A stretch of 12,533 bases of DNA from Treponema sp. UBA3819 (GCA_002369025.1 DFDV01000031.1:1-12533), one strand, 5' to 3'. Shown: positions 6,189 through 12,533, numbered from the stretch's first letter. Program-made: numbers and translations. The notes: generated from the sequence alone by a model not told the origin.

Positions 6189-6217
6189 TTTATACAATGC
6201 AGATACAATGCGAAATT
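6189..6217 (-). promoter_or_regulatory. Weak promoter region for the J-domain gene with a 9-base direct repeat
   Basis: On the minus strand TATAAA (6189-6194) could be a -10 box, but no good -35 lies 16-18 bases upstream. ATACAATGC occurs twice in the plus strand (6192-6200 and 6203-6211), eleven bases apart, about one helical turn, so a regulator could bind there. TTAAC and GTTAA (6222-6236) form a small inverted repeat nearby. Confidence 0.3.
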
Positions 6218-6262
6218 TTCATTAACTTTCTGTTAAATTCACTGAAATTCCCTCAAATTCCA

Positions 6263-6291
6263 TTGACTAAAGGGCTAGACTCATCTACATT
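6263..6291 (+). promoter_or_regulatory. Sigma70-type promoter for the acidic protein gene
   Basis: TTGACT (6263-6268), exactly 17 bases, TACATT (6286-6291). Transcription would start near 6298, about 27 bases before the ATG. It diverges from the J-domain gene. The same CATTGACTAA stretch forms the -35 region of rplU. Confidence 0.65.
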
Positions 6292-6324
6292 TTAAACATC
6301 CCTTTATATTATTTGTGAGGTCCC

Positions 6325-6609
6325 ATGAGCCGCGATTCTGACGATTCAGCAATTTTTATGGCCGCTGCAGCGATGAGTTTTTCTTACGATGACGAGTATG
6401 ATGATGACATTTCTGATTCAGACAAAGAAGAAGAATTCTACGAAGAGAACGAGTACAGCGAATTCGACGACTTTGACGATGAAACGCTGTATGATGATGA
6501 GTTCGATGAAGACTTTGAGGACGATTACGAAAATTACTCCGATTCAGAGGATGGATTCAACGATGAAGTTGATGAAGACTTTGAAGATGAAAGCGAAGAA
6601 GATTTCTAA
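6325..6609 (+). CDS. Highly acidic low-complexity small protein, unknown function
   Basis: 94 residues, of which by my count 27 are Asp and 20 Glu, with only one Lys and one Arg; predicted pI is extremely low. After a short less acidic start (MSRDSDDSAIFMAAAAMSFS) the rest is a string of Asp/Glu clusters broken by Phe or Tyr every four to six residues, ending in EEDF. A 14-base in-frame repeat, GATGAAGACTTTGA, occurs at 6505 and 6571, so internal duplication helped build it. No signal peptide or membrane segment is seen. The ATG has GAGGT four bases upstream and a good promoter, supporting a real gene; it is the only plus-strand gene here. I recognise no family. It could be a disordered binder of basic partners (ribosomal proteins, histone-like proteins, metal ions), but that is inference from composition alone. 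Confidence 0.75.
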   Translation: MSRDSDDSAIFMAAAAMSFSYDDEYDDDISDSDKEEEFYEENEYSEFDDFDDETLYDDEFDEDFEDDYENYSDSEDGFNDEVDEDFEDESEEDF

Positions 6610-6637
6610 GAATAATCAGAAAGCTCAAAAATAAAAT

Positions 6638-6693
6638 GGCAGCGTGCAGAGTGTAGCTTTTTTCAGCAACATCCAGCCCACTGCCTTTTTTTT
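6638..6693 (+). terminator. Possible terminator of the acidic gene, between convergent genes
   Basis: GGCAG (6638-6642) pairs with CTGCC (6681-6685), which is followed by eight T residues (6686-6693). The loop is long (38 bases), so the fold is uncertain. The T-run reads into the last codons of rsfS, which converges from the other side. Confidence 0.4.
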
Positions 6694-7039
6694 ATCTGAG
6701 CACCTTTCCTGCATGCCAGAGTTTTTCAAGTTCATAAAAATCCCGGGCTTCAGGTGACATCAGGTGAACCACAACAGGACCTATGTCAATCAGATTCCAT
6801 TCGTCGCCGTCAGGCTGTTTGCGGTTGGTCAGGTGAATCTGCATGTCATTTTCTTTTACATAGTCTTTTATCTGCTTTTGCAAACCCTGTACCTGCATTC
6901 CGCTGTGAATGGTAGCGATTACAAAATAATCCGTCCAGCTGTTCAGTTCAGATACATCAAGAACGGTGACTTTTTCTGCCTTGCCGTCTTCCAAAAGCTG
7001 TGCAATTTCCAGTGCTTCTTCCTGTATTGATTTAGCCAT
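6692..7039 (-). CDS. rsfS: Ribosomal silencing factor RsfS
   Basis: RsfS (Iojap/YbeB family) binds L14 on the 50S subunit and blocks subunit joining when nutrients are short. 115 residues, typical. Family hallmarks are DVSELNSWTDYFVIAT (28-43), the QVQGLQKQIKDYVKEN helix, EWNLIDIGPVVVHLMSPEAR (79-98) and the ending FYELEKLW. The ATG at 7039 has AGGAG about five bases upstream, overlapping the stop codon of the preceding LCP gene, so the two are translationally linked. It is the last gene of the run that includes obg and nadD, a common grouping in bacteria. Confidence 0.96.
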   Translation of the reverse strand: MAKSIQEEALEIAQLLEDGKAEKVTVLDVSELNSWTDYFVIATIHSGMQVQGLQKQIKDYVKENDMQIHLTNRKQPDGDEWNLIDIGPVVVHLMSPEARDFYELEKLWHAGKVLR

Positions 7040-7047
7040 TTTTTCTC

Positions 7048-8256
7048 CTAGCGGACATAGCGTCCGTCAAAATCTTTTCCGAGAATAATCGTAAAATCCA
7101 CGCTGGAACTTGAATCCAGTCCTGCCGCTTCAGACTGAATTTCTTCTTCCAGGATATTCTCGCAGTGTATAAAATCACCAAGGCTCTTTGCCACCTCGGC
7201 ATTTCCAATGTGATTGATAATCACAGTTTTTTCATAGTCATTTTTATCTGCATTCAGCGTACTGAGAACATCATAACCTGCACTCTGCAGCAGTGCCGAT
7301 GTATTTCGCGCAAGTCCCTGTACTGAAGTTCCGTTCTGAATCTCCAGAACATAAATGCGGTTGGTGCCAGTTTCATCCAGAGAAATCAGAGCATTGGTAG
7401 CCTGACGGGCAACATCCTTAATCAGCTGACCGTCATAATAGGGAAACAAAAGTTCCTTGCCGTCAACATAACGTTTGGAGCCGGTGATTTCATGAGCCCG
7501 GGGAACCAGTTTGTCTGCATCAAGCTTGGAAAACTCACTGATTAGACGGCGCAGATTGTCTCCGCTGATATTTGACTCCAGTCGTTTTGCATAGTTGTCA
7601 AAATTTTCTTTCTGAAGCATTACTGATGCATTCTGCTTAAAGGCCGCAAGCAGGGCTATCATTACATTCTGACGGCGGTCTTCCAGAGCATCACTGTCCT
7701 CATCCGGCTCACGATAAGTCAGATAGGTTTTGATTTTATCCCCGTCAAGAGTAACAACACCACTGGGAAGGAGCCAGCGTTCATCCTCACTCGTTTTTAC
7801 ATCTACAGGAGAAGGAACAAAGACTTTCATGCCGCCCAGCAAATCAGTAAGCTCATCAAATTTATCAAGGTTCATCACAATGTGGAAAGGTATGGTCATG
7901 CCAATCAGTTTTTCCACTTCAGCCTTGTAGGTTGCAATTCCCCGCTCCGTATAGATGGCATCAATACGGTCTACGCGTCCGATACTCTGGAAAATTGCAC
8001 CGGTATTTCCCAGAATGTTGATAAGGGCACCGCGCTGAGATACGGGATAATAAATCAGAACATCCGTAAAAAGTACCTGATTGCGGTCTTCCATGACAAA
8101 GAGAGTCTTTATAACCTGGTCATTTTTCAGGTTTTCGTCTACGGCATTGGTTTTGAGAGACAGGGCAATAAAAACCGTTGCACTCACCAGAATCAGCAGC
8201 ATGAGAAAAAGGAAGATAATTCCCTTATGTCCTGTAGTTTTACGCAGTCTCATCAT
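7048..8256 (-). CDS. LytR-CpsA-Psr (LCP) family membrane protein with LytR_C domain
   Basis: 402 residues. LCP proteins move lipid-linked glycans onto cell-surface acceptors outside the cytoplasmic membrane. Seen: a short basic cytoplasmic start, one membrane segment (about 12-34), a diverged LCP domain (about 60-205) with IGMTIPFHIVMNLDKFDELT, LLGGMKVFVPSPVDV, and the LDGDKIKTYLTYRE...EDRRQNVM stretch, then a LytR_C-like domain (about 300-395, IYVLEIQNGTSVQGLARNTS, and VDFTIILGKDF). The usual SIPRDT motif appears as NILGNT (80-85), so a substrate phosphate-binding Arg is missing. The first ATG (8256) overlaps the nadD-yqeK stop as ATGA; GGGGAGG suits the second, adjacent ATG (8253) better. 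The acceptor in this spirochaete is unknown. Confidence 0.85.
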   Translation of the reverse strand: MMRLRKTTGHKGIIFLFLMLLILVSATVFIALSLKTNAVDENLKNDQVIKTLFVMEDRNQVLFTDVLIYYPVSQRGALINILGNTGAIFQSIGRVDRIDAIYTERGIATYKAEVEKLIGMTIPFHIVMNLDKFDELTDLLGGMKVFVPSPVDVKTSEDERWLLPSGVVTLDGDKIKTYLTYREPDEDSDALEDRRQNVMIALLAAFKQNASVMLQKENFDNYAKRLESNISGDNLRRLISEFSKLDADKLVPRAHEITGSKRYVDGKELLFPYYDGQLIKDVARQATNALISLDETGTNRIYVLEIQNGTSVQGLARNTSALLQSAGYDVLSTLNADKNDYEKTVIINHIGNAEVAKSLGDFIHCENILEEEIQSEAAGLDSSSSVDFTIILGKDFDGRYVR

Positions 8257-9476
8257 TCCTCCCCTTTTGAACGGTCTGCATCTGCTGCTTTTTTCAGTTC
8301 CTCGCAGAATCTGAGTGAAACATCAGCCACAGCCTTGCCTTTTTCGTTCAGATAATCAATATTTTCCTGCACCACAGAAAGCGTCATTGCATTAAGGGAC
8401 ATTGAAAAGAGATTTGCCCGATATTCATCGGTAGACTGAGGACGCCCCGGCTCAATTTTATCTGCAACAAAGACAATTTTTGCAAGATTGCAGAGATTTT
8501 CGCCGCCAAAAGTGTGATTTGCAACAGCCTCCAGCACATCCTGGTCCGTTATGTTAAAATCTCTGCGCAGTTTGATTGCCGCCGCCCTTCCGTGAAGCAG
8601 GGAGTTTTTTTTCTGCTCCAGTTCAGTAATGGGATTACCGTCCTGCAGGGCAAGGGCAAGCATGTCTTCACCCTTGATTTCCTTGCAGATGTCGTGGGCA
8701 ATGCCTGCAAGTTTTCCCTTAAAAGGATCTTCTCCGTAGAGGGCGCACATTTTTTCTGCCGTTTCACCTACGCGGAGTGAATGTTCATAGCGCTTTTCAG
8801 AAAGATTTTCCTTTGCAAAAGCCTGCACTCTGTCCAAAAGTCCATAGCCGTAAAGTTTCTGTTCCCGGATATAGTTATAGACTCCCCGGCTCACCAGATA
8901 CTGCCATGCGTCACCATGCACAACCCGGGCGCGGATATCCGTAGAAGAAATAGCAACTTCAGGATTGGTCAGAACCAGATGGGGAAAATTTTCTATGCTG
9001 TACTGGCTTTCATGGTGGGCATAAACGCCCTTTGCCTTATTTTCAAATGCACGATTGCGGATTTCAGTAGGACGCAGGGCAAGAATCAGACTGGCCTTTT
9101 CTGCAAGCTTTGCGGCGTTATCCCATTTACCAAAGTCAGCCGCCAGATCCTGTCCCATAATCACGCCAATTTTATCCGTAAGGACATCCTTATACTTTTC
9201 TTCCAGAAAACAGACTGTATCATAGGTGTAGGAAATTCCCTTGCGGTCAATTTCGCAGGACTCCGCTGCAAACCGACTGTCTTCTTCCGCCATTTTTTCT
9301 ACCATGGCAAGTCTGTGCTCAGGAGACGCCGCATGGCGAAGCTCCTTGTGAGGAGGATTATAAACCGGCACAAAAAGTACCCTGTCGTAACCAAGCTGAG
9401 TACAGACGGTATCTGCCAGAATGAGATGTCCAATGTGGGGCGGATTAAAACTGCCGCCTAAAATTGCGATTTTCAC
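8253..9476 (-). CDS. nadD: NadD-YqeK fusion: nicotinate-nucleotide adenylyltransferase plus HD-domain Ap4A hydrolase
   Basis: 407 residues with two domains. Residues 1-205 are NadD, which joins NaMN and ATP to make deamido-NAD: GGSFNPPHIGHL (7-18) is the nucleotidyltransferase motif, and ISSTDIR (176-182) is the second ATP-binding motif. Residues about 213-400 are a YqeK-type HD phosphohydrolase, with H232 (RYEHSLRV), H261-D262 (GIAHDICK), H295 (LLHGRAA), H321 (ANHTFGG) and D339 (VADKIEPGR) as the metal-binding set; YqeK homologues split Ap4A to two ADP. In many bacteria the two are separate adjacent genes; here there is no stop between them. The start is a GTG (9474-9476) that overlaps the obg stop. 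It is upstream of and overlaps the LCP gene. Confidence 0.95.
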   Translation of the reverse strand: MKIAILGGSFNPPHIGHLILADTVCTQLGYDRVLFVPVYNPPHKELRHAASPEHRLAMVEKMAEEDSRFAAESCEIDRKGISYTYDTVCFLEEKYKDVLTDKIGVIMGQDLAADFGKWDNAAKLAEKASLILALRPTEIRNRAFENKAKGVYAHHESQYSIENFPHLVLTNPEVAISSTDIRARVVHGDAWQYLVSRGVYNYIREQKLYGYGLLDRVQAFAKENLSEKRYEHSLRVGETAEKMCALYGEDPFKGKLAGIAHDICKEIKGEDMLALALQDGNPITELEQKKNSLLHGRAAAIKLRRDFNITDQDVLEAVANHTFGGENLCNLAKIVFVADKIEPGRPQSTDEYRANLFSMSLNAMTLSVVQENIDYLNEKGKAVADVSLRFCEELKKAADADRSKGEE

Positions 9477-10591
9477 TGTTCTTGTCCCGGAAACTGCACT
9501 TCCATTGTATCATCAACTGAGCGGCTCTGCAAAAAACTGCTTTTTTCTGTCTTGCCGGAAAGAGCCGTATCTGCTCCAGATTTTTCCAGAGAAGTCATAA
9601 TGTCAAGAATTGCAAGACGAACATCATTTAATCCGTCATGCAGGATAACAGAAACATTGAAGACTTTTGTTTCGGGTTCAAGGGCCTTAACTTCCTGGGC
9701 AACTTTTTCCGCACGGGCCAGAGCCCCTTCTTCGTCAATCTTATTGCAGAGAACGATATGCGGTTTGGAAAGTAAATCCTTTGAATAACCTTCCAGCTCT
9801 CCCCTCAGCGTTTTAAAGGCACCCAGACAGGCATCCTCGCTCACATCTATCATAAAAATGAGTCCGGCGGTACGGGAAATATGCTTTAAGAACTGAATGC
9901 CAAGTCCTGCACCTTCACTCGCACCTTCAATGATACCAGGAATGTCAGCAATAATTACATCAGTTTCATCATCAGCACGAAGAACTCCAAGATTCGGAAT
10001 CTTCGTAGTAAAGGGATAGGGAGCAATTTTTGGCCGGGCGTTTGTAAATGCATCTAGAAGGGAAGATTTACCGGCATTAGGGAAACCGACAAGACCGATA
10101 TCAGCCATAATGGAAAGTTCCAGGCGGAGTTTACGGTATTCACCCTCCTGACCGGCATTTGCACGACGGGGAGCCTGATTTGTTGAGGTCTTAAAATGAA
10201 CATTTCCCCAGCCGCCTTTGCCGCCGGTCAAAAAAGTAAATTGAGCATCTTCGCTGTCAGTGGCAAAGTCATGGATGAGTTCGTTAGTTTCTGCATCGCG
10301 AATCGTTGTTCCCGGCGGAACTGCAATAGTCACATCCTCGCCGTCGCGTCCATACCGGTTCCAGCCCTGACCGTCTCCGCCATTCTTTGCACGGAAAAAC
10401 CTTTTGTAACGGATATTTGCCAGCGTTTTGACATTGCGGCGCACACAAAAAATTACATCGCCGCCTTTTCCGCCGTCACCACCGTTGGGGCCACCCATAG
10501 GGACATATTTTTCCCGGCGGAAGGCAATACAACCATTACCGCCCTTGCCCGACTGAACCTCGATTATCGCTTCATCTGCAAATAAATTCAT
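9473..10591 (-). CDS. obgE: GTPase Obg (CgtA)
   Basis: Obg is an essential GTPase of 50S assembly and stress response. 372 residues. The Gly-rich Obg fold is residues 1-158 (GKGGNGCIAFRREKYVPMGG, GGDGGKGGDV, TGGKGGWGN). The G domain follows with G1 GFPNAGKS (169-176), G2 PFTT (193-196), G3 DIPG (216-219), G4 NKID (283-286) and a G5 region near VSV (313-315), where the usual SA reads SV. After about residue 340 there is only a short low-complexity tail rather than an OCT domain. The ATG at 10591 has AGGT six bases upstream. The rpmA terminator ends only 11 bases before the ATG, so no promoter fits between; expression probably depends on read-through. The stop overlaps the GTG of nadD-yqeK. Confidence 0.97.
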   Translation of the reverse strand: MNLFADEAIIEVQSGKGGNGCIAFRREKYVPMGGPNGGDGGKGGDVIFCVRRNVKTLANIRYKRFFRAKNGGDGQGWNRYGRDGEDVTIAVPPGTTIRDAETNELIHDFATDSEDAQFTFLTGGKGGWGNVHFKTSTNQAPRRANAGQEGEYRKLRLELSIMADIGLVGFPNAGKSSLLDAFTNARPKIAPYPFTTKIPNLGVLRADDETDVIIADIPGIIEGASEGAGLGIQFLKHISRTAGLIFMIDVSEDACLGAFKTLRGELEGYSKDLLSKPHIVLCNKIDEEGALARAEKVAQEVKALEPETKVFNVSVILHDGLNDVRLAILDIMTSLEKSGADTALSGKTEKSSFLQSRSVDDTMEVQFPGQEQ

Positions 10592-10602
10592 ACGCTACCT
10601 GT

Positions 10603-10639
10603 AAAAAAATACCCGAATTCAGCAGGTGAACTCGGGTAT
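10603..10639 (-). terminator. Strong intrinsic terminator between rpmA and obg
   Basis: On the minus strand a 13-position stem (10627-10639 with 10609-10621; one G-T wobble at 10631/10617), a five-base loop CCTGC, then a T-run at 10603-10609. It begins about 20 bases after the rpmA stop. The loop (CCTG) is complementary to the CAGG of the obg ribosome site just downstream. Confidence 0.9.
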
Positions 10640-10660
10640 CTACAATCATCTGATAAAAAC

Positions 10661-10912
10661 TTATGCCTTTACAACAGACACAATTTTTTTGTTCTTGCGT
10701 TCGCCGAACACAACTTTTCCGTCTACCAAAGCAAACAGACTGTCATCTCCAGCGCGCTTTACGTTATCACCAGGGTGGATTTTTGTACCACGCTGCTTGA
10801 TGATGATTGACCCGGCTGTAATTGATTCACCGCCGTATTTCTTAACACCCAAGTGTTTCGGGTTAGAATCGCGTCCGTTTTTTGCGCCGCTACCGCCCTT
10901 ACTGCGTCCCAT
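10661..10912 (-). CDS. rpmA: 50S ribosomal protein L27
   Basis: L27 reaches the peptidyl-transferase centre with its N-terminal tail. 83 residues. The family signature KNGRDSNPKHLGVKKYGGE (11-29) and QRGTKIHPGDNV (40-51) are intact. The N-terminus is MGRSKGGSGAKNG, i.e. the short type that starts directly at the mature tail (most bacteria have MAHKKGGGS). There is no LQFFA-like leader in frame upstream, although the gene for the leader-removing protease Prp lies directly upstream. The ATG at 10912 has GGAGG five bases upstream. Confidence 0.98.
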   Translation of the reverse strand: MGRSKGGSGAKNGRDSNPKHLGVKKYGGESITAGSIIIKQRGTKIHPGDNVKRAGDDSLFALVDGKVVFGERKNKKIVSVVKA

Positions 10913-10927
10913 ATTTGCCTCCGCTCT

Positions 10928-10941
10928 GCCGCAATTGCGGC
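10928..10941. repeat. Perfect 14-bp palindrome between prp and rpmA
   Basis: GCCGCAATTGCGGC lies between the prp stop codon and the rpmA ribosome site. It could be a protein-binding operator or a small RNA hairpin; no T-run follows, so it is not a terminator. Confidence 0.6.
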
Positions 10942-10943
10942 TC

Positions 10944-11279
10944 TTAATCCAATATTTGTTTTTGCAGTTTTACAAACTGCGGATATTCGGACTGCAAGGA
11001 ACTGAAACCATGTTCCAGAAAGTCCGCCATGCAGATAAGCCGCTCCACTTTTTCTTCTGAAGCAGCCGCAACCTCAAACGCAAGAAAACCGCGCTCAACT
11101 GCATCCGCATGAAAAACGACGCCATCTGTTTCCGAAAGCGTCTGCATGGCCGTACGAATTAAAATTGTAACTGCCGCACAGACGATATCGTACCCTTTTG
11201 CCGCATAGTCTGCGTGCCCGCTGGCCTTACATGACCGGAGTGCACCATTCTTGCCGCAAACAAGCGTCAGTGTTGTCAT
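10944..11279 (-). CDS. prp: Ribosomal-processing cysteine protease Prp
   Basis: 111 residues. Prp (YsxB family) cuts the N-terminal extension off L27 in Firmicutes and some relatives. The catalytic pair is present: H22 in ASGHADYA and C34 in DIVCAAVT, at the positions expected for the family. The following helix ILIRTAMQTL and the VGFL-like core (ERGFLAFEV) are typical. The ATG at 11279 is chosen, with GGAGG nine bases upstream; a TTG three codons earlier touches that ribosome site and is unlikely. It sits between rplU (19-base gap) and rpmA, the standard location. The oddity is that its expected substrate sequence is absent from the L27 encoded next to it. Confidence 0.93.
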   Translation of the reverse strand: MTTLTLVCGKNGALRSCKASGHADYAAKGYDIVCAAVTILIRTAMQTLSETDGVVFHADAVERGFLAFEVAAASEEKVERLICMADFLEHGFSSLQSEYPQFVKLQKQILD

Positions 11280-11298
11280 GATCGACAACCTCCGTCAC

Positions 11299-11613
11299 TT
11301 ACGCAATGACGATATTCTTTACGCGCACATTGGTGTATTCCTGACGGTGACCAATGAAGCGGTGATAGTCTTTCTTGCTCTTGTACTTGAAAACGAGTAC
11401 TTTCTTGTCGCGGAGAGAATCTTCTACTTCCACTTCAATCTTTGCACCCTGTACATACGGTGTACCGACGCTTACTTTGTCGCCATCGCTCACCAAAAGA
11501 ACAGAATCAATGTCAATCTTTGCGCCTTTTTCAGCATCAATCTTGTCAACCTGAATCAGAGCGTCTTTTTCAGCCTTGTACTGCTTGCCCTTATATTCAA
11601 AAAGTGCGTACAT
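11299..11613 (-). CDS. rplU: 50S ribosomal protein L21
   Basis: L21 binds 23S rRNA on the large subunit. 104 residues, normal length. The start MYALFEYKGKQYKAEKDALI and the C-terminal KYKSKKDYHRFIGHRQEYTN (76-95) are the conserved L21 parts; the second is the basic RNA-binding stretch. The ATG at 11613 has AGAGGT six bases upstream. It is the first gene after a promoter at 11679-11708 and leads the rplU-prp-rpmA group. Confidence 0.98.
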   Translation of the reverse strand: MYALFEYKGKQYKAEKDALIQVDKIDAEKGAKIDIDSVLLVSDGDKVSVGTPYVQGAKIEVEVEDSLRDKKVLVFKYKSKKDYHRFIGHRQEYTNVRVKNIVIA

Positions 11614-11678
11614 CTTAAAACCTCTAAAAATTGCCGCGAAGGGTAACGGGTTCTCCGCAGACTATGATATAGTATGGT

Positions 11679-11708
11679 ATGTTATCAAAAATTCCGTCTC
11701 TTAGTCAA
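11679..11708 (-). promoter_or_regulatory. Sigma70-type promoter for rplU-prp-rpmA
   Basis: On the minus strand TTGACT (11703-11708), 18 bases, TAACAT (11679-11684). The transcript leader would be about 60 bases and contains no fold I would call an L21-binding leader. No clear terminator separates it from the upstream NYN gene; GGAATTTTCC near 11724 is a small palindrome only. Confidence 0.6.
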
Positions 11709-11742
11709 TGGGAGAAAAGGAATTTTCCACATATTTCACTGT

Positions 11743-12533
11743 CTATTTTTCCAGCGGGCGGAAAAAGAACGTTACGTGGCGGCGGTTTCCCATATTTTCC
11801 TTTTTCATCTCAAAGTCATCGTCAAAATATTCAATCAGGTCGGTCAGTTTGCGGAAGCCGTAATCAACCGTATCAAAGCCCGGATCCTGCCGCTTAAAGA
11901 AAGAACCTGCGGCACTCACATCTGCCCAGCCGGTTTCATCAGCATATTTATCGTAGGCTGTATTGAGCAGCTTGAAAATTTTCCGGAACTGGCGGTCACT
12001 CATGGCAACCTCGCCGTCCTTATTTCTGCGCAGTAAGCCGAGAAGATTTTTCCTGGGCTTGTCTGCCGCCTTGTGACTTTTGCGTTTCTGTTCGGCAAAG
12101 GCTGCATCTTCTTCCGGAGTTTCATCTTCTTCAGTCGTTAAATTTTCAATGTAAATGAAATCATCACATGCACTGATAAATGACTGGGGAGTCTTTTTCT
12201 GCCCTACTCCAAAGACATAAAGCTGGCTTTCCCTAAGGCGGGTAGCAAGTTTTGTAAAATCGCTGTCACTGGTAACCAGGGCAATGGCATCGTATTTATC
12301 CGTGTAAAGCAGATCCATCGCATCAATTATCATTGCACTGTCACTGCTGTTTTTTCCCTGCGTATAGGCAAACTGCTGCACAGGAATGACTGCGTTGTCG
12401 TTCAGTTCTGCCTTCCAGTTTTTGAGGGTGGGAAGAGAAAAATCACCGTAAGCCCGCTTTGTAATGATATGACCGTGGACTGCAATTTCCTGAAGGATTG
12501 CCCCAAGTTTTTTTCCGGGAGTATTGTCTGCGT
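11743..12533 (-). CDS. NYN-domain (PIN-like) putative RNase with C-terminal OST-HTH/LOTUS domain, start beyond window
   Basis: 262 residues are visible; the frame is open to the right edge and the start codon lies outside. The first part is an NYN (DUF88/LabA-type) nuclease domain: it enters at ADNTPGKKLGAIL, has NSSDSAMIIDAMDLLY (61-76 of the visible part) and VTSDSDFTKLATRLRE (86-101), with the acidic residues D2, D64, D70, D89 and D91 as likely metal ligands, then GVGQKKTPQSFISACDDFIY. An acidic linker (about 127-165) leads to a C-terminal region (about 175-262, MSDRQFRKIFKLLNTAYDKY, GWADVSAAGSFFKRQDPGFD, HVTFFFRPLEK) that matches the OST-HTH/LOTUS RNA-binding fold in pattern. Expected role: cleavage of a structured RNA. 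The substrate is unknown. Confidence 0.85.
   Translation of the reverse strand, partial: ADNTPGKKLGAILQEIAVHGHIITKRAYGDFSLPTLKNWKAELNDNAVIPVQQFAYTQGKNSSDSAMIIDAMDLLYTDKYDAIALVTSDSDFTKLATRLRESQLYVFGVGQKKTPQSFISACDDFIYIENLTTEEDETPEEDAAFAEQKRKSHKAADKPRKNLLGLLRRNKDGEVAMSDRQFRKIFKLLNTAYDKYADETGWADVSAAGSFFKRQDPGFDTVDYGFRKLTDLIEYFDDDFEMKKENMGNRRHVTFFFRPLEK

Noticed and set aside
8781..9461. Long open frame on the plus strand (226 codons) opposite nadD-yqeK
   Set aside because: Antisense to a gene with all its motifs intact; no family features of its own.
10964..10980. GCAGTTT/AAACTGC inverted repeat near the end of prp, resembling hairpin 2 of the element
   Set aside because: Lies within coding sequence and shares only the GCAGTTTT core; too short to call a copy.
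1..12533. CRISPR array, tRNA or rRNA genes, phage or defence genes
   Set aside because: No regularly spaced repeats, cloverleaf or rRNA-like sequence, integrase or nuclease cluster was seen; the window is housekeeping plus flagellar genes.

Overview
The window looks like a chromosomal segment of a Treponema-type spirochaete. The evidence is the gene order flgB-flgC-fliE-fliF-fliG with treponemal-style protein termini, a MetAP next to a small J-domain protein, an rplU-prp-rpmA-obg-nadD cluster, moderate GC content, and treponeme-like protein sequences. This assignment rests on recalled families, not on a database search. Almost everything is on the minus strand, so the window reads right to left. 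The one clear plus-strand gene encodes a very acidic small protein.

Right part (12533 down to 6692). An NYN-nuclease/OST-HTH protein enters from beyond the right edge. A sigma70-type promoter (11679-11708) then drives rplU, prp and rpmA. A long intrinsic terminator hairpin (10603-10639) follows rpmA and ends only 11 bases before obg. After it come obg, a nadD-yqeK fusion, an LCP-family membrane protein and rsfS, joined by overlapping or touching stop and start codons. The theme is ribosome assembly and growth control (L21, L27, Prp, Obg, RsfS) with NAD synthesis and dinucleotide hydrolysis.

Middle (6691 down to 4432). A plus-strand gene for a 94-residue protein that is half Asp/Glu has its own good promoter. 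It diverges from a small J-domain/TPR-like protein gene. Next is map, with an extended -10 promoter so close to its ATG that the mRNA may be leaderless, and a clean intrinsic terminator.

Left part (4394 down to 1). This is the flagellar basal-body operon: flgB, flgC, fliE, fliF, a 130-residue protein, then fliG (cut by the left edge). A strong-looking internal promoter sits between fliE and fliF.

Most notable: the 130-residue protein between fliF and fliG has a FliG N-domain-like first half and ends in a helix that imitates the C-terminal FliG-binding tail of FliF. It is built as if to fit between the MS-ring protein and the rotor protein. Its 3' end and the gap before fliG carry a roughly 103-bp element made of three hairpins, flanked by 9-bp direct repeats. 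Removing the element and one repeat restores a seamless stop-start junction, so it looks like an insertion. A 14-base piece of the element recurs in the flgB-flgC gap. No RNA gene or CRISPR array was seen, and no stretch over 300 bases lacks a gene.
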